Shown here in pieces: positions 33,648 through 42,548 of a stretch of DNA of 64,000 bases. The position numbers were made by a program, and so were the translations under genes. The DNA lies in NCBI RefSeq assembly GCF_945957265.1, contig NZ_CAMFKO010000015.1, positions 29,384 through 93,383 on the forward strand. The letters run 5' to 3'. The stretch is from an uncultured Dechloromonas sp. GTDB lineage: Bacteria > Pseudomonadota > Gammaproteobacteria > Burkholderiales > Rhodocyclaceae. Each line of letters begins with the position of its first letter. The stretch's first letter is position 1. The notes beneath the pieces are model-generated. The model did not search any database. It was given only the letters and a program-made list of their open reading frames with translations, and was not told where the DNA came from.

Positions 33648-33992
33648 ATGGAAGACATCGCCCTGACCCTTGAAGAAGCCATGGAAGAACTGGTTTCGGC
33701 CGAGGACTTTCTCGATTATTTCGAAGTCCCCTACGAGCCCTCCGTCGTCCATGTGAACCGCCTGCACATCCTGCAGCGCTTCCACGACTACCTGGCCAAG
33801 CAGGCGCCCAACCTGCCGCCCGAGGAAGAGCAGCAGCGCGGCATCTACCGCCTGTGGCTGGAGCGCGCCTACCAGGATTTCGTCGAATCGAACTCGATCC
33901 AGGAAAAGGTCTTCGCCGTCTTCCAGAACCAGGCCCAGCCGGGCGGCGGCTTCAGCTCCTTCGTCTCGCTCGACAAGGTGTTCCGCTCATGA
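33648..33992 (+). CDS. nifW: Nitrogenase-stabilising/protective protein NifW
   Basis: A 114-residue protein of normal NifW length, with the family's LEELVSAEDFLDYFEVPY-like opening (here MEELVSAEDFLDYFEVPYEP) and a C-terminal VFAVFQNQAQPGGGFSSFVSLD. NifW binds MoFe protein and helps its maturation and oxygen tolerance. An AGGAGG-like site precedes the ATG. Its stop overlaps the nifZ start. Confidence 0.96.
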   Translation: MEDIALTLEEAMEELVSAEDFLDYFEVPYEPSVVHVNRLHILQRFHDYLAKQAPNLPPEEEQQRGIYRLWLERAYQDFVESNSIQEKVFAVFQNQAQPGGGFSSFVSLDKVFRS

Positions 33993-34447
33993 TGAATGCC
34001 CGCTGGGACTACGGCGAGGCGGTGCGGCTGACCCGCAACGTCCGCAACGACGGCACCTATCCCGGCCTCGATCCGGGTGCCTTCCTCGTCCGCCGGGGCA
34101 GCATCGGCTATGTCGTCGATGTCGGCACCTTCCTGCAGGACCAGGTCATCTACTCGGTCAATTTCCTCGACGAGGGCAAGATCGTCGGCTGCCGCGAGGA
34201 AGAGCTGATCGGCGCCGACGAAGCCTGGACGCCGTCGAAATTCGAGTTCCGCGAAAAGGTGCGCGCCGCCAGGGGCCTCGCGGTGAGCGGCGAAACGCTG
34301 GTCGCTGCCGGCGAAATCGGCGAAGTGATCAAGGTCATCCGCGATGCGCCGGGCGGCGTCGCCTACCACATCCACTTCGACAGCCTGCCGGGACGCCTGC
34401 TGCAGATACCGGAAACCGTCCTCGAAGCAGCCGAGGCACGGGAGTAA
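33989..34447 (+). CDS. nifZ: NifZ family protein
   Basis: A 152-residue protein that helps form the second P-cluster of the MoFe protein. It begins with the family segment WDYGEAVRLTRNVRNDGTYP followed by a GYVVDVGTFLQDQVIYSVNF beta core. Two ATGs (33989 and 33992) are possible; the first overlaps nifW by 4 bases. The C-terminal extension after about residue 95 is longer than in minimal NifZ proteins. Confidence 0.95.
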   Translation: MMNARWDYGEAVRLTRNVRNDGTYPGLDPGAFLVRRGSIGYVVDVGTFLQDQVIYSVNFLDEGKIVGCREEELIGADEAWTPSKFEFREKVRAARGLAVSGETLVAAGEIGEVIKVIRDAPGGVAYHIHFDSLPGRLLQIPETVLEAAEARE

Positions 34448-34451
34448 GGCC

Positions 34452-35291
34452 ATGCAAGCAGACGGCTACCTCGCCTTGAAGCTCTCCTGGGAACTGTTCC
34501 GCAAGGGGCCGGACGCCCTGAGCGAGCCGGAACGCCACCGGCTGGACGACGTGGCGCGCAAACAGGACGGCATCGAACAGCGCATCCTGGGCAGTGCCGA
34601 AGCGGCCCGCGTGGTCGTGCCGGCCGCCACGCTGGCCGCCCGGATTGCCGAAATCCGCCAGCGCTACCCGTCGGCCGACGAGTTCGCCCTGGATCTCGAA
34701 CACAGCCGGCTGACGATGGCCGACCTCGAAGCTGCCGTCGAACGCGACCTGCGGATCGAAGCCGTGCTCGATAAAGTCGCCTCGACCGTGCCCGCCGTCA
34801 GCCTGGTCGATGCCGAAATCTACTACCGCCTGCATCCCGAAGCCTTCGAGCGCCCGGAAGCCCGCCGCCTGCGCCACATCCTGCTGACCTTCGACAACGA
34901 CCGGGAAAAGGAAAAGGCGCTGCTGACGCTGCAAGGGCTGCGGAAAACACTGAAAGGCAGCGAGCGGTTTGCCGACGCCGCATTGCGCCACTCGCAATGC
35001 CCGACCGCCATGGACGGCGGCATGCTCGGCACGGTCAGGCGCCAGCAGCTCTACGCCGCGCTGGAGCCGGCGGCCTTCGCGCTGAAGGTCGACGAGATCA
35101 GCGCCGTGCTCGAATCGCCGATCGGCCTGCACATCATCCGCTGCGACGAAATCCTGCCCGACGGCAGGCTGCCCTTCGCCGAAGTCGGCGAAAAGATCGT
35201 CGAACGCCTGACCGACAAACGCCGCCGCGAGGCGCAGCGCGACTGGATCAAGGCGCAATGCACCAAAAAAACGGGGGCCGAAGCCCCCTGA
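34452..35291 (+). CDS. nifM: Peptidyl-prolyl isomerase NifM
   Basis: A 279-residue parvulin-type isomerase needed for NifH maturation. The PPIC domain (about 135-240) is marked by ARRLRHILLTFDND, MDGGMLGTVRRQQLY and SPIGLHIIRCDEI; the N-terminal helical part is typical of NifM. It is the last gene of the nifV operon, with the start 4 bases after nifZ. Its final codons contain the hairpin of a terminator that serves the convergent DUF1329 operon. Confidence 0.95.
   Translation: MQADGYLALKLSWELFRKGPDALSEPERHRLDDVARKQDGIEQRILGSAEAARVVVPAATLAARIAEIRQRYPSADEFALDLEHSRLTMADLEAAVERDLRIEAVLDKVASTVPAVSLVDAEIYYRLHPEAFERPEARRLRHILLTFDNDREKEKALLTLQGLRKTLKGSERFADAALRHSQCPTAMDGGMLGTVRRQQLYAALEPAAFALKVDEISAVLESPIGLHIIRCDEILPDGRLPFAEVGEKIVERLTDKRRREAQRDWIKAQCTKKTGAEAP
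35264..35288 (-). terminator. Intrinsic terminator of the DUF1329 operon
   Basis: On the minus strand GGGGGC-TTCG-GCCCCC (35288-35273) is followed by G and seven Ts. It lies 77 bases past the DUF1329 stop and inside the 3' end of the convergent nifM gene. The hairpin has the stable TTCG loop. Confidence 0.85.
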
Positions 35292-35364
35292 AAGATGGCG
35301 GAGAACCCAACGCAGCAGGGCCCTCCGACCGCAGAGACACCCTCTTGGGTGCAGGAAAGAAAGA

Positions 35365-36681
35365 TCAGTCGCCGCCGCGCAGGTTCTGCACCTGGAACAA
35401 TCCCGGCGGATTCTTCTTGGGATCGACCTGGCCCTTGAACTGGCCGGTGGTGCAATGCTTCGACTGCAGGTCGACCATCGAGAAGGCATCGTCGATGCCG
35501 ATGCCGGCGCCCTTGTTGACCGGCAGGTGGGAGTCGGCGTGCGACTTGCCGACCATGAACACCTTCCACAGCTCGCCCTTGCGGTCGTAGATCTCGTTGG
35601 CGCCGTTGAGGTTGCCGAGCTGGGCATCCATGTAGAAGACGCGCTTGCTGACCGGGTGGTTGGTATTGACCGGCGCGGCTTCGAGCACATAGACCTTGCG
35701 CAGCTGCCAGGTGCCTTCGTGGAAGCACTTGCCCTGGCCGGCGAAATCGACGTACTTGTAGCCGTCGGCCTCGGCCGGCATGTCGGCGGCCAGCTTCAGC
35801 TCGTTGTGGTTCCACATCGGCAGCAGCACGTTCTTCGTCCCCTTGTAGGTCCACTTCATGTCGGAGACGCGGCCGTTGTAGCCCTCGAAGTCCTCGATCA
35901 TCAGGTCGGAGCCGAGGAAGGAATCGGTCACCTGACCCTGCGCCAGGCGGCGGACGCGACGCTGGAAGCCGAGGTAGAGATAGGCGTCGTCGAGCTTGGC
36001 GTCGTCCTCGAAACGCTGGATCAGCAGCTGGGTGTTCTTCAGATCCTGCGGCTCATGCGCCTTGACGTAGATGGCGCGGAAGATGCCGGACGGGTTGGGG
36101 GTGATTTCCGGCACCGGCGCATCCTTGGTGCGGTGCATGAAGTTCAGGAAGTGGAAGTCGTACTTGATGGTCTTTTCCACCTGCCCGGTCTGCATGTTCT
36201 TGTACTTCCAGAAGAACGGCGAAATGATCGCGCCGTCGCCCCAGTTCACGCCGTACTTGTAGTTCCAGGCCAGCTTCTCGCCGGCGCGCGGGTCCTTGAC
36301 GTCCGGCTCTTCCGGGAAGGGACGGCCGGCAACGTAGCCGGCCAGGTTGTCGCCCGGCTTGGCGCCCAATTTGGCCTTGCCGAGATTGGCCTTGGTGGCG
36401 TCGATGTAGGCCTTGGAAATGGCGAACTGGGTGGTCGCCCCCACCCTCATTTCGAACAGGCCTTCCTTGATCAGCTTGTAGACGCCGGCGCCCAGCACGT
36501 CCTTGAACTGGTCGGCATTGGCCTTGTTGATGACGGTGCCCGCCGTCAGCCCGGCAAAGCTCGGCATGCCGGCCTTGTAGGGGTTGAACGAGTTGTCGAC
36601 GTCGGCTTCGCTCGAGGCCTGGGCCAGGCCCATCGTGCCGGCCGCCAGCAACGGCACCATGGCGATCAAATGCTTTTTCAT
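35365..36681 (-). CDS. DUF1329 (LolB-like fold) exported protein
   Basis: A 438-residue exported protein with a signal peptide (MKKHLIAMVPLLAAGTMGLA, cleavage likely after AQA). DUF1329 proteins resemble outer-membrane lipoprotein-sorting proteins; here the sequence includes YKYGVNWGDGAIISPFFWKY and LPMWNHNELKLAADMPAEAD. It is the last gene of a four-gene operon with a DUF1302 protein, an RND transporter and a YCF48-like lipoprotein, a set often seen together near genes for breakdown of hydrophobic compounds. Likely envelope function; substrate unknown. Confidence 0.85.
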   Translation of the reverse strand: MKKHLIAMVPLLAAGTMGLAQASSEADVDNSFNPYKAGMPSFAGLTAGTVINKANADQFKDVLGAGVYKLIKEGLFEMRVGATTQFAISKAYIDATKANLGKAKLGAKPGDNLAGYVAGRPFPEEPDVKDPRAGEKLAWNYKYGVNWGDGAIISPFFWKYKNMQTGQVEKTIKYDFHFLNFMHRTKDAPVPEITPNPSGIFRAIYVKAHEPQDLKNTQLLIQRFEDDAKLDDAYLYLGFQRRVRRLAQGQVTDSFLGSDLMIEDFEGYNGRVSDMKWTYKGTKNVLLPMWNHNELKLAADMPAEADGYKYVDFAGQGKCFHEGTWQLRKVYVLEAAPVNTNHPVSKRVFYMDAQLGNLNGANEIYDRKGELWKVFMVGKSHADSHLPVNKGAGIGIDDAFSMVDLQSKHCTTGQFKGQVDPKKNPPGLFQVQNLRGGD

Positions 36682-36701
36682 ACTATGTCTCCTCTGTTGG
36701 C

Positions 36702-38708
36702 TCAGAACTTGTAATTAACACGCAGGAAAATGTCGTTTTCCTTGAAGGCGGCACCGATCGGGCCGGCGCGGAAGCGGCCGAGCGGCTCCATGCCGCCAAA
36801 GCCGCGGGAATACGCCGTGGTCGGGTTGCCATCGCCGCTCGGCGCGGTGAAGGGCGCGAACGGGTTGCAGGCGCGGCAGTCGTCGAACTTCCAGTGATCG
36901 CGGCCGTCGGCCAGCTTGTAGTTGGCGCCGATGGTGATCTTCAGGTCGTTGGTGTAGTTCCACTCCACCTGCGGCGCGACGGCCGTGGCCTGGGCCCGGA
37001 AGTCATGCGCGAAGATGATCTGCGGGCTGACCGTGCCGTTCTTCAGGAAGCCCTTGATCAGCAGGGTGCCGATGAAGTTGTTTTCCCAGTCCGGCATGCC
37101 GACCGGGCCGTACTGCTCCTGCTTCCACTCGTGATTGAAGATGTGCTGGTAGAACAGCTGGGCCGAGATCAGCGTCGCCGAGGTTTCGCTGATGAAGGGG
37201 ATGAAGGTCGGGCGGTCGACGCCGATCACGGCGCGGAACACGTCGTTCTTCGAGTACAGCTGCTCGCGCATGGTGTTGGCGAATTCCTCGCCCTGCGTAT
37301 AGGCCGCTTCCATGCGTACCGCCGCACCCGCCGCCGGGATCTGGAAGTCCATCGAGCCGCCGACCAGGTTGACGCGGGGGAACTCCATGTCGAAGGAGAT
37401 CAGGTAGGGCCAGGCGTTCTGGTACTGCCCGGTAAACGAGTTCGTCGCGCGCTTGCCGCCGTGCAGCGAGGGCAGTTGCGAACGATAGGTCAGCGCGTTC
37501 AGCGAGAAGGACAGGCCGCCCATGGTCACGCCTTCGTACTTGGCGCCGAGCTGGGTGTTGGACAGGCTCCACTCCGGCAGATGCACGTCCTTCAGGCCGA
37601 TCTGGCCGGGGCCGAAGTTGGTCGCCAGCAGGGTGCCCGGCGCGACGTTGGCGAAGTTGGCCACCGTGCCGCCGTTGTCCCACAGGTTGGCCATGCCGCG
37701 GAAGAAGCAGCCGGCGTCGAGGATGACGTTCGGCGTGCCGCACTGGCCCAGGTTGTTGGGACGGAACTTGTCGAAGTTCCAGACGATCTGGAAGTTGCGG
37801 TCCTGCATCCAGTCGCTGGCGCCCATGCGGTATTCGGCCTGGGCGATCCACATCGGGATGCGGATGTCGGACAGCTCGTCGTAGATGTTGTTGCGCGAGA
37901 AATCGACCGGGTTGATCACGTCGAGCACGCGGAACAGGTCGGTGCGCCCCCACACCACCTGCTGCTTGCCGACCTTGACGAACAGTTCCTTGCCGTCGCC
38001 GAGGCTGAACGACTTCTTGGCATACAGCTCGCGGATGAAGTCGAGACGGTCGTTGAACTCGGGCATTTCCAGCTCGGACAGCGTCTTGTTGCCGTAGCCG
38101 CCGAAATCGCGGCAGCCGCGGCTATCGACGTCGCAGGGGCGGACCGGCACGGCGAAGCCGACCCCGCCGTTGGTGCCGTGCCAGCGATCGCCCAGGATGC
38201 GCAGGCCGCTATTCGGATTGTTGGCGCCGTAGGAATCGACAAAGGCGTTGCCGGCCGCGCCGGGGTAACCCAGACCGGCGACCAGCGTATGCGTCACCGG
38301 GCCGGCTCCCCAGGGGCTGTTGACCACACCGCCCGGTGTCGTCGACTGCGTCGTGATCGAACCGCCGGCATCGTTGCCGTATTCCTTGCTGTTCATGCGA
38401 TACACGCCGTCCCAGCTGCCGCGCAGGATGCCGTGGATGCCCCAGCCGTTGCCGGCGCGCTTGTCGAACTCGGCCTGCATGGTGTTGCGGAACTTGGCCA
38501 GGCCGGTGTGCTCGCGCTTGACCGTGTGGTTCTCGTAGGTCAGGTCGACCTGCCAGGGCGAGGAGTCCTCGCCCAGCGACGGAAGTTCGCTGCCCCACGC
38601 CTGCGTCGCGCAAGTGGCAGTCAGCGCCGCCGCCAGCAGCGACAGGCGCCTTCCAGTTTTCAAGGATGTCTCCATGGATTTGATCCCCCAATGGTTGTTA
38701 AGTTGCAT
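36702..38708 (-). CDS. DUF1302 outer-membrane protein
   Basis: About 668 residues. The signal peptide is at METSLKTGRRLSLLAAALTA (ending AWG); two starts are credible, 38708 with a GGAGGGG site and 38675 with GGGGGA. The rest is aromatic and beta-rich and ends in phenylalanine (NDIFLRVNYKF), as expected of an outer-membrane beta-barrel. DUF1302 and DUF1329 genes nearly always occur as neighbours. It sits between the RND transporter and DUF1329, suggesting a channel or docking partner in one envelope complex. Confidence 0.85.
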   Translation of the reverse strand: MQLNNHWGIKSMETSLKTGRRLSLLAAALTATCATQAWGSELPSLGEDSSPWQVDLTYENHTVKREHTGLAKFRNTMQAEFDKRAGNGWGIHGILRGSWDGVYRMNSKEYGNDAGGSITTQSTTPGGVVNSPWGAGPVTHTLVAGLGYPGAAGNAFVDSYGANNPNSGLRILGDRWHGTNGGVGFAVPVRPCDVDSRGCRDFGGYGNKTLSELEMPEFNDRLDFIRELYAKKSFSLGDGKELFVKVGKQQVVWGRTDLFRVLDVINPVDFSRNNIYDELSDIRIPMWIAQAEYRMGASDWMQDRNFQIVWNFDKFRPNNLGQCGTPNVILDAGCFFRGMANLWDNGGTVANFANVAPGTLLATNFGPGQIGLKDVHLPEWSLSNTQLGAKYEGVTMGGLSFSLNALTYRSQLPSLHGGKRATNSFTGQYQNAWPYLISFDMEFPRVNLVGGSMDFQIPAAGAAVRMEAAYTQGEEFANTMREQLYSKNDVFRAVIGVDRPTFIPFISETSATLISAQLFYQHIFNHEWKQEQYGPVGMPDWENNFIGTLLIKGFLKNGTVSPQIIFAHDFRAQATAVAPQVEWNYTNDLKITIGANYKLADGRDHWKFDDCRACNPFAPFTAPSGDGNPTTAYSRGFGGMEPLGRFRAGPIGAAFKENDIFLRVNYKF

Positions 38709-38742
38709 GGTGCTGTTCCCCTCCGGTTGGTCCGGAATGTTG

Positions 38743-41133
38743 TTAATCGTTTTCCAGCACCCCGTCCTCGTCGTAGTGGATGGCGGTCACAAACTTCGGC
38801 TTGAAGACCACGCACCACGACGGCACGATCAGCACGGCGGCGATCGCATTGACGATGAGCATGAAAGAAAGGAGGACGGCGGCATCCGACTGGAAGCGCA
38901 GGTCGGACATGAAGATCCACATCACGACGCCGGCGATCAGCGTGGCGGCGGTGAAGCTGACCGCCGAGCCGGTGGTGGCCACCGCCTCGATGACCGCCCG
39001 CTTGATGTCGCGCAGCTTGGCGAACTCCTCGCGGATGCGGTCCATGAAATACACCGCGTAGTCGATGCCGACACCGACGCCGACGGCGATGACCGGCACG
39101 GTGTTCACGTTGATGCCGATGTTGAGCGCGCCCATGTAGGCGTAGGTCATCAGCGTCGAGAACAGCATGGGCAGGATCATCAGCCAGCCGGCGTGCAGCG
39201 AGCTGTAATAGACCATGACGATGACGAAGGCGAGCAGCATGACCGCCGGGATGATGATCAGGTGGTCGGTGTGCAGCGCCTGGTTGCCGGCGGCCGTGAC
39301 GCCGATGATGCCGCCGCCCAGCTCGATGTGCAGGCCGGGCACCTCCTTCTCGATCTGCCTGATGCCCTCCTCGGCCAGCGCGACGACGCGGTTGATGGTG
39401 TCGGCCTGGTGATCCTTGTAGTAGAACACCATGTCGGCCTCGTCCTCGTCGGGCGTGACGAACTCCTTGAGGGCGCCGGGAATCGGGCTGGAGGCCATGT
39501 AGGCGAACATCAGGCCGCCGATTTCGTCGGCCGTGTCGGGCAGCTGCATCCAGCGCGGGTCGTCGTTGTGGGTCAGCTTGTTGACCACCCGCACGACGCC
39601 CGGCATGGCCTTGGTGCCGCCCAGTTGCGGGTCGGACAGCATGTGCGCCTGGAAGCGCTCGATGGCGGCCATGACTTCCGGACGCTTGATGCCGCCCTTG
39701 TCGTCGGTGCGGGCCACGACGTGCAGTTCCTCGGAGCCGGGGAAGCGCGTGTTGATCGCCTTGGTCGAGATGTTGTAGTCGTGGTCGCGATGGAGCAGCG
39801 GCGAGCCGGGCTCGGATTCGCCGAGCTGCACCTTGCCGACCAGGTAGCTGCCGCCGATGGCGCCGATCAGCGTCAGGATCAGGATCGAACGGGCGCCGCC
39901 CTCGGTGCCGCCGGTCAGCGCCATGGCCTTGCCGAGGACGTTGCGCATCCATTCGTTGCCGTTCTCGTGCTTCTTCGGGGCCGGCAGCACGGTGAGGGCC
40001 AGCGGCACCATGAAGTGCACCGTGAAGATCACCGAGAACCCCCAGAAACCGGCGGCGATACCCAGCTTGTGGTTGAACGGCGCGGCGCCGAGCACCAGCA
40101 CGGCAATGCCGACGGCGTCGACGATGATGGCCAGCGAACCCGGGCGGAACAGCGCATCCAGCGCATTGCGCGCCGCCTTCTTGCCGTCATGGACGATGGC
40201 CAGTTCCTCGTAATAGCGCACCACCAGCTGCACGCCGTGCGAGGTGGCGCGCGCCGCGATCAGGAAGGGAATGGGCAGCGACAGCGGTTCCAGGTTGATG
40301 CCCATGACCGCCATGAAGCCGAGGCCCCAGATCGACGACAGCGCGATGCCGAGCAGCGGCAGCGCGATGCCGTAGAAGCGGCGGAAATAGACGATGAGCA
40401 GCGTCGCCAGCAGGGCCAGCGTCCAGGCCATGATCTCGACGATCTGGTTGAGGTAGGTATAGACCCAGCCGGTGAGCACCGGATTGCCGGTGACGTGGAT
40501 CTGGTGCCCCGGCTTGGCCAGCGCCTTGCGCACTTCCTGCAGCGCGGCGAAGGTGGCCGGGTAGTCGATGTCGCCTTCGTTCAGTTGCGCCTTGATCAGT
40601 GCCGCCTTCATGTCCGGCGAGACGAGCAGGCCGTAGATGGTCGGGTTGGCGATGACGTCCTTTTTCAGCTGCTCCAGCTCGGCGACGGTGCGCGTCGGCT
40701 TGAGCGGATCGTAGTAGGACTCCGAGGCGAAGCCGCCCTGGTCGTCGAGGAAGACCTTGCGTGCCGTGCGGTGGGTCAGGCTGCTGACCAGGTTGTGGTT
40801 GACGCCGGGCAGGTTGTCGATGCCCTGCGTCGCCTCGTGGATCAGCTTCAGCGTGTCGTCGTTGAAGATCGTGCCCTGCTCGACCTCGACCGACATGACC
40901 AGCATGTTGGCGCCGCCGAAATTCTCCTTCAGGCGGTTGTAGACCTTGATGTAGCCGTGGTTCTGCGGCAGCAGGTCGGAAAAGTCGGTAAACACCCGCA
41001 GCCTGGGCAGCGCCATGCCGAACAGCAGCGTCACGGCAAGGACCAGCGAGAGGACGATCTTGGGATTGCGGAAAATCCACTCCTCGCCCTGGTGCAGGCG
41101 GTGGGTAATGGAATGACGGAGTTTGCTAACCAT
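38743..41133 (-). CDS. RND-superfamily transporter (MmpL/HAE3 type)
   Basis: A 796-residue inner-membrane protein with the two-fold RND plan: one membrane segment near residue 30, a periplasmic loop (about 50-220), five or six segments around 230-420, then a repeat of this order. MMPL-type segments include VYTYLNQIVEIMAWTLALLA and PVIAVGVGVGIDYAVYFMDR. It is shorter than HAE1 drug pumps and no membrane-fusion protein gene is adjacent, so it fits the HAE3 group linked to lipids and hydrophobic molecules. The open frame upstream of 41133 is a shadow of the next gene. Confidence 0.88.
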   Translation of the reverse strand: MVSKLRHSITHRLHQGEEWIFRNPKIVLSLVLAVTLLFGMALPRLRVFTDFSDLLPQNHGYIKVYNRLKENFGGANMLVMSVEVEQGTIFNDDTLKLIHEATQGIDNLPGVNHNLVSSLTHRTARKVFLDDQGGFASESYYDPLKPTRTVAELEQLKKDVIANPTIYGLLVSPDMKAALIKAQLNEGDIDYPATFAALQEVRKALAKPGHQIHVTGNPVLTGWVYTYLNQIVEIMAWTLALLATLLIVYFRRFYGIALPLLGIALSSIWGLGFMAVMGINLEPLSLPIPFLIAARATSHGVQLVVRYYEELAIVHDGKKAARNALDALFRPGSLAIIVDAVGIAVLVLGAAPFNHKLGIAAGFWGFSVIFTVHFMVPLALTVLPAPKKHENGNEWMRNVLGKAMALTGGTEGGARSILILTLIGAIGGSYLVGKVQLGESEPGSPLLHRDHDYNISTKAINTRFPGSEELHVVARTDDKGGIKRPEVMAAIERFQAHMLSDPQLGGTKAMPGVVRVVNKLTHNDDPRWMQLPDTADEIGGLMFAYMASSPIPGALKEFVTPDEDEADMVFYYKDHQADTINRVVALAEEGIRQIEKEVPGLHIELGGGIIGVTAAGNQALHTDHLIIIPAVMLLAFVIVMVYYSSLHAGWLMILPMLFSTLMTYAYMGALNIGINVNTVPVIAVGVGVGIDYAVYFMDRIREEFAKLRDIKRAVIEAVATTGSAVSFTAATLIAGVVMWIFMSDLRFQSDAAVLLSFMLIVNAIAAVLIVPSWCVVFKPKFVTAIHYDEDGVLEND

Positions 41134-41153
41134 GTTCTTGTCTGCTCCCGGGT

Positions 41154-42119
41154 CTATTTGTTGTTCGCCGTGCCGACGGTGCGCAGCAGGCCGCCGGGGC
41201 CGCCGATGACGATGGCCGCCTGGCCGGGCAGGGAAGCGCCGCCGCCGAGGAACATCGGCAGCGGATCGGGATAGGGGACGTTGCGCCAGCTGTCGCCTTC
41301 GAGGCGGGCGACGATGCCGCCGTTGCCGACGCCGTAGGGCACGCCGTCGTGCATGAACAGGCGGTTCAGCGAAGCCTGCGTGGCATTGGCCTGTTTGTGC
41401 CAGGTCTGGCCGCCGTCGCGGGTATGCAGCATCTGACCGGCGATGCCGCTCACCCAGCCGTCGCGGGCATCGCGGAACAGCGCGGCATAGGGGTAGAAGT
41501 CGCCGGGCATCTTCGGCCCCTTCTTCCAGGTCGCCCCGCCGTCGTCGGACATGACGGTGATGCCGAACTCGCCCAGCGCCACGGCCCGCTTGTCGTCGAT
41601 GAACTGGAGGGTGGTGATCTGGGTGTCCTCGCCGAGATCGGTGACCTGCCAGGTCTTGCCCCGGTCGGCGCTGCCGGCGATCACCGCGTTGGTGCCGGCC
41701 ACCCACCAGCCGCCCTGCGGGCTGCAGGCGACGGCCAGCGGCGTGCGCGGCTGCTCGAGCTTGACCGACTGCCAGACCTTGCCCTCGGCATCGGCCGACC
41801 ACAGCTTGTGGTAATGGTCGATGGCGACGAAACTCCGGTCGGCGCAGACGGCAATATCGATCAACGACGTTTGCCCCAGCGCCTGGCGTTTCCAGGTCGC
41901 GCCCTGGTCGGCCGAGACCAGCACGACGCCGCTTTGCGTGCCGACCACGATCACCTTGTCGTTGGCCGCAATCGCCTGGCTGATGTCGTAGCGCTTCAGC
42001 GAACGCTCGCGTTCCGACGCGATGCCCGACATGTCCGGCGCCTGCGTGCAGGCCGCCAGCAACAGGCCGGTCATCGCCAGGCCCAGCGGCCATTGTCGTG
42101 CGGCAGAAATCCGCCCCAT
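41154..42119 (-). CDS. YCF48/BNR-repeat lipoprotein
   Basis: A 321-residue predicted lipoprotein: signal segment WPLGLAMTGLLLAAC with lipobox LAAC at about residues 21-24. The mature part has repeated beta-propeller motifs of the YCF48/BNR type (SADQGATWKRQALG, SADRGKTWQVTDLG, SDDGGATWKKGPKM, TRDGGQTWHKQANA). First gene of the operon with the RND transporter, DUF1302 and DUF1329 genes. Probably a periplasm-facing assembly or accessory factor. Confidence 0.88.
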   Translation of the reverse strand: MGRISAARQWPLGLAMTGLLLAACTQAPDMSGIASERERSLKRYDISQAIAANDKVIVVGTQSGVVLVSADQGATWKRQALGQTSLIDIAVCADRSFVAIDHYHKLWSADAEGKVWQSVKLEQPRTPLAVACSPQGGWWVAGTNAVIAGSADRGKTWQVTDLGEDTQITTLQFIDDKRAVALGEFGITVMSDDGGATWKKGPKMPGDFYPYAALFRDARDGWVSGIAGQMLHTRDGGQTWHKQANATQASLNRLFMHDGVPYGVGNGGIVARLEGDSWRNVPYPDPLPMFLGGGASLPGQAAIVIGGPGGLLRTVGTANNK

Positions 42120-42219
42120 AAAACCTCCTCCGTACCGGGCGGCCGTTGTTGCGGCACACCCTCGATTTGCTCCGCTTCCGCTTCTTCCGGGATTTACTTT
42201 CTTCCCGTGAATTGCGAAA

Positions 42220-42227
42220 AATCTCGA
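42220..42227 (-). promoter_or_regulatory. AATCTCGA motif upstream of the envelope operon
   Basis: AATCTCGA in an AT-rich stretch (42180-42240) about 100 bases before the YCF48-like start. The same eight bases occur twice in the dmpB/GntR intergenic region and once before dmpR, so it is a candidate operator tying this operon to the phenol genes. Confidence 0.4.
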
Positions 42228-42346
42228 TATTTATATTTGGCACGACAAGGGCCGTCATCGGCCCATACCGCCCAATATCATTCAGTCACTTTTCCGCTAC
42301 CCGCCTGGCGGGTCGAGGCCTGCGCCCCGCCCGCCGCGACAGGCCG

Positions 42347-42538
42347 CTAGCGCCCCAGCTCCTTGGCGGTCTTGCCGCCGATGCCCCATTGCGCCTTGGG
42401 CACGTCCTGTATCCACACCCGGGTGTTTTCCAGCGGCGCGCCCAGCGCCTCCGCCATGGCGGCGCTGACCTTCTCGATGAGCAGTTTCTTCTGCTCGTCG
42501 CTGCGGCCTTCGATCAGGTAGATTTGTGCGAACGGCAT
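42347..42538 (-). CDS. dmpI: 4-oxalocrotonate tautomerase
   Basis: A 63-residue tautomerase that converts 2-hydroxymuconate to 2-oxo-3-hexenedioate. After loss of the initiator Met, the catalytic N-terminal proline is exposed (MPFAQIYLIEGRSDEQKK), and two arginines of the active site appear in EGRSDEQ and NTRVWIQDV. The length is that of classic 4-OT. Last gene of the meta-cleavage operon, 10 bases after dmpH. Confidence 0.95.
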   Translation of the reverse strand: MPFAQIYLIEGRSDEQKKLLIEKVSAAMAEALGAPLENTRVWIQDVPKAQWGIGGKTAKELGR

Positions 42539-42548
42539 GGCGCTCTCC

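Noticed and set aside
42238..42253. TGGCACG on the plus strand, a possible sigma-54 -24 box
   Set aside because: No -12 box at the right spacing (GGGCC found) and it points into the 3' end of dmpI, not to a gene start.
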